Source of the DNA: Euonymus europaeus
Taxonomy: Eukaryota > Streptophyta > Magnoliopsida > Celastrales > Celastraceae
Direction of reading: 5' to 3'
NCBI GenBank assembly: GCA_963580455.1
Contig: OY756962.1
Span: forward strand, 13,348,001 to 13,412,000
Length of the DNA stretch: 64,000 nucleotides
The notes under the pieces are model-generated. The model worked only from the letters and a program-made list of their open reading frames with translations. It had not been told where the DNA came from and made no database searches. Shown piece by piece: positions 61,761-64,000 of this stretch. The position numbers were made by a program, and so were the translations under genes. Numbering within the stretch: position 1 is the first letter of the stretch; the number at the start of each line of letters is the position of its first letter.

Positions 61761-64000
61761 CAACTTCGAACCGTCAAATTTGCTCGGTGTGCACTTTTTA
61801 TTGTTCTTCTATGTAAAATTTTATGAGTATAAGCTTTCTAGATTATTGCGATGACAAAAAATGAACTTTTTATCACAAATGAACAAAACCGTTAAAAGCT
61901 CCTCCATAGAGAAAGTTGTGCAACTTCGGACCAACGAAGTTGCTCGGGATACACTTTTTATTGTTCTTCTTTGTCAAATTTTACGAGTATAAGCTTCCAA
62001 GACTATTTTGATGCTAAAACACCATCTTTCTATGACAAATGGACAAAACCGTTAAAAGCCTCTCCATAGAGAGAGTTGAGCAACTTCGGACCATCAAAGT
62101 TTCTCGGTTTACACTTTTTATTGTTCTTCTATGTCAAATTTTACGCGTATAAGCTTCCAAGATTATTTCAATTCCAAATCACCAACTTTCTAGGAGAAAT
62201 GGACAAAACGGTTAAAAGCTCCTCCAAAGAGAGAGTTGAGCAACTTCGAACCGTCAAAGTTGCTCGGTGTGCACTTTTTATTGTTCTTCTATGTGAAATT
62301 TTATGAGTATAAGCTTTCTAGATTATTGCGATGACAAAAAATTAACTTTTTACGACAAATGGACAAAACCGTTAAAAGCTCCTCCATAGAGAGAGTTAAG
62401 CAACTTCGGACCAACAAAGTTGCTCCGGATACACTTTTTATTGTTTTTCTATGTCAAATTTTACAAGTATAAGCTTCCAAGATTATTTCGATGCCCAAAC
62501 ACCAACTTTTTATCACAAATGGACAAAACCGTTAAAAGCCCTTCCATAGAGAGAGTTGAGCAACTTCAGACCAACAAAGTTGCTCGGGATACACTTTTTA
62601 TTGTTCTTCTCTGTCAAATTTTACGAGTATAAGCTTCCTAGATTTTTTCGATGCTAAAACACCATCTTTCTATGACAAATGGACAAAACCGTTAAAAGCC
62701 CCTCCATAGAGAGAGTTGAGCAACTTCGGACCATCAAAGTTTCTCGGTGTACACTTTTTATTGTTCTTCTATGTCAAATTTTACGCGTATAAGCTTCCAA
62801 GATTATTTCGATGCCAAATCACCAACTTTCTATGAGAAATTGACAAAACCTTTAAAAGCTCCTCCATAGAGAGAGTTGAGCAACTTCGAACCGTCAAAGT
62901 TGCTCGGTGTGCACTTTTTATTGTTCTTCTATGAGAAATTTTATGAGTATAAGCTTCCTAGATTATTTCGTTGCCAAAAAATGAACTTTTTACGACAAAT
63001 GTACAAAACCGTTAAAAGCTCCTCCATAGAGAGACTTGAGCAACTTCGGACCAACAAAGTTGCTCGGGATACACTTTTTATTGTTCTTCTATGTCAAATT
63101 TTACGAGTATAAGCTTCCAAGATTATTTCGACGCCCAAACACCAACTTTTTATCACAAATGGACAAAACCGTTAAAAGCCCTTCCATAGAGAGAGTTGAG
63201 CAACTTCGGACCAACAAAGTTGCTCGGGATACACTTTTTATTGTTCTTCTCTGTCAAATTTTACGAGTATAAGCTTCCAAGACTATTTCAATGCTAAAAC
63301 ACCATCTTTCTATGACAAATGGACAAAACCGTTAAAAGCCCCTCCATAGAGAGAGTTGAGCAACTTCGGACCATCAAAGTTTCTCGGTTTACACTTTTTA
63401 TTGTTCTTCTATGTCAAATTTTACGCGTATAAGCTTCCAAGATTATTTCAATTCCAAATCACCAACTTTCCAGGAGAAATGGACAAAACCGTTAAAAGCT
63501 CCTCCAAAGAGAGAGTTGAGCAACTTCGAACCGTCAAAGTTTCTCGGTGTGCACTTTTTATTGTTCTTCTATGTGAAATTTTATGAGTATAAGCTTTCTA
63601 GATTATTGCGATGACAAAAAATGAACTTTTTACGACAAATGGACAAAACCGTTAAAATCTCCTCCATAGAGAGAGTTGAGCAACTTCGGACCAACAAAGT
63701 TGCTCCGGATACACTTTTTATTGTTTTTCTTTGTCAAATTTTACAAGTATAAGCTTCCAAGATTATTTCGATGCCCAAACACCAACTTTTTATCACAAAT
63801 GGACAAAACCGTTAAAAGCCCTTCCATAGAGAGAGTTGAGCAACATCAGACCAACAAAGTTGCTCGGGATACACTTTTTATTGTTCTTCTCTGTCAAATT
63901 TTACGAGTATAAGCTTCCTAGATTTTTTCGATGCTAAAACACCATCTTTCTATGACAAATGGACAAAACCGTTAAAAGCCCCTCCATAGAGAGAGTTGAG
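61760..64000. repeat. 8-mer duplication, 1,280 bp, running off the right edge
   Basis: About 62,060-62,720 matches about 63,340-64,000 at offset 1,280. Both carry TCTCGGTTTACAC, GATTATTTCAATTCC, GCTTTCTAGATTATTGCG, GATGACAAAAAAT and TTGTTTTTCT. The two class C/B monomers differ in detail (AGTTTCTCGGTGTGC near 63,538 is a class C/B hybrid). The array continues past the end of the window. Confidence 0.8.

Larger units (their letters stand above)
1..64000. repeat. 160-bp tandem satellite array filling the window
   Basis: The same block recurs about every 160 bp from the first base to the last, always in the same orientation. Fixed landmarks in each monomer are GTTGAGCAACTTCG, then AAGTTGCTC, a T-run (CACTTTTTATTGTTCTTCT), CAAATTTTACGAGTATAAG, TATTTCGATGC, ATGGACAAAACCGTTAAAAG and CCATAGAGAGA. 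The monomer at 5,579-5,738 is exactly 160 bp with 60 G+C. Copies differ by scattered substitutions and rare small indels. I saw no interruption by a gene, transposon, microsatellite or inverted segment. Monomer length, AT-richness and higher-order structure fit centromeric or pericentromeric satellite DNA of a eukaryote, most plausibly a plant; that location and host are inferences, and I could not name the satellite family. Confidence 0.98.

Noticed and set aside
1..64000. CRISPR-like array, since short conserved blocks alternate with variable ones
   Set aside because: The whole 160-bp monomer is repeated, the 'spacers' are related variants rather than unique sequence, and there is no leader or cas gene.

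Overview
The whole 64,000-base window is one uninterrupted head-to-tail array of a tandem satellite with a monomer of 160 bp, about 400 copies, all in the same orientation. A representative monomer counted base by base (positions 5,579-5,738) is exactly 160 bp. I found no protein-coding gene, RNA gene, CRISPR array, transposable element or other non-satellite stretch on either strand. The many 70-100-codon open frames are a by-product of the monomer sequence.

The window therefore comes from a eukaryotic chromosome and looks like centromeric or pericentromeric heterochromatin. The monomer is close to nucleosome-repeat length, AT-rich (about 37% GC in the representative monomer), arranged in higher-order repeats (HORs), and lacks a canonical CENP-B box. 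A flowering plant is the most plausible source, but I do not recognise the family with certainty and the sequence alone does not fix the species. 'Centromeric' is an inference from architecture.

Monomers fall into four recurrent classes, called A, D, C and B here, which tend to follow each other in that order. This implies an ancestral tetramer of about 640 bp. On top of it are several independently expanded HOR blocks: a 12-mer (1,916 bp, three copies, about 10.1-15.9 kb); a mosaic of 4-, 10- and 14-mer duplications (about 23.15-26.97 kb); an 11-mer (1,760 bp, about 26.5-29.9 kb); a 27-mer (4,320 bp, about 2.7 copies, about 29.1-40.6 kb); a 10/16/15/16-mer series (about 44.2-54.3 kb, with a near-perfect 2,396-bp 15-mer pair); a 21-mer (3,358 bp, two copies, about 54.3-61.1 kb); and short 4-mer and 8-mer pairs up to the right edge. 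Between them lie more heterogeneous stretches (about 0-10.1, 15.9-23.1 and 40.6-44.2 kb).

The most notable non-obvious signals are: a conserved 9-bp dyad (GAGCAACTT / AAGTTGCTC, 10-nt spacer) in most monomers, broken by one base in class C; a switch in which 27-mer copies are most alike, indicating exchange between copies; two internally truncated monomers (115 and 99 bp); and a 2-bp shortening confined to the A-to-D junction that explains why several HOR periods are not exact multiples of 160. HOR boundaries were found by eye from shared diagnostic variants and offsets, so they are accurate to roughly one monomer. No alignment was run.
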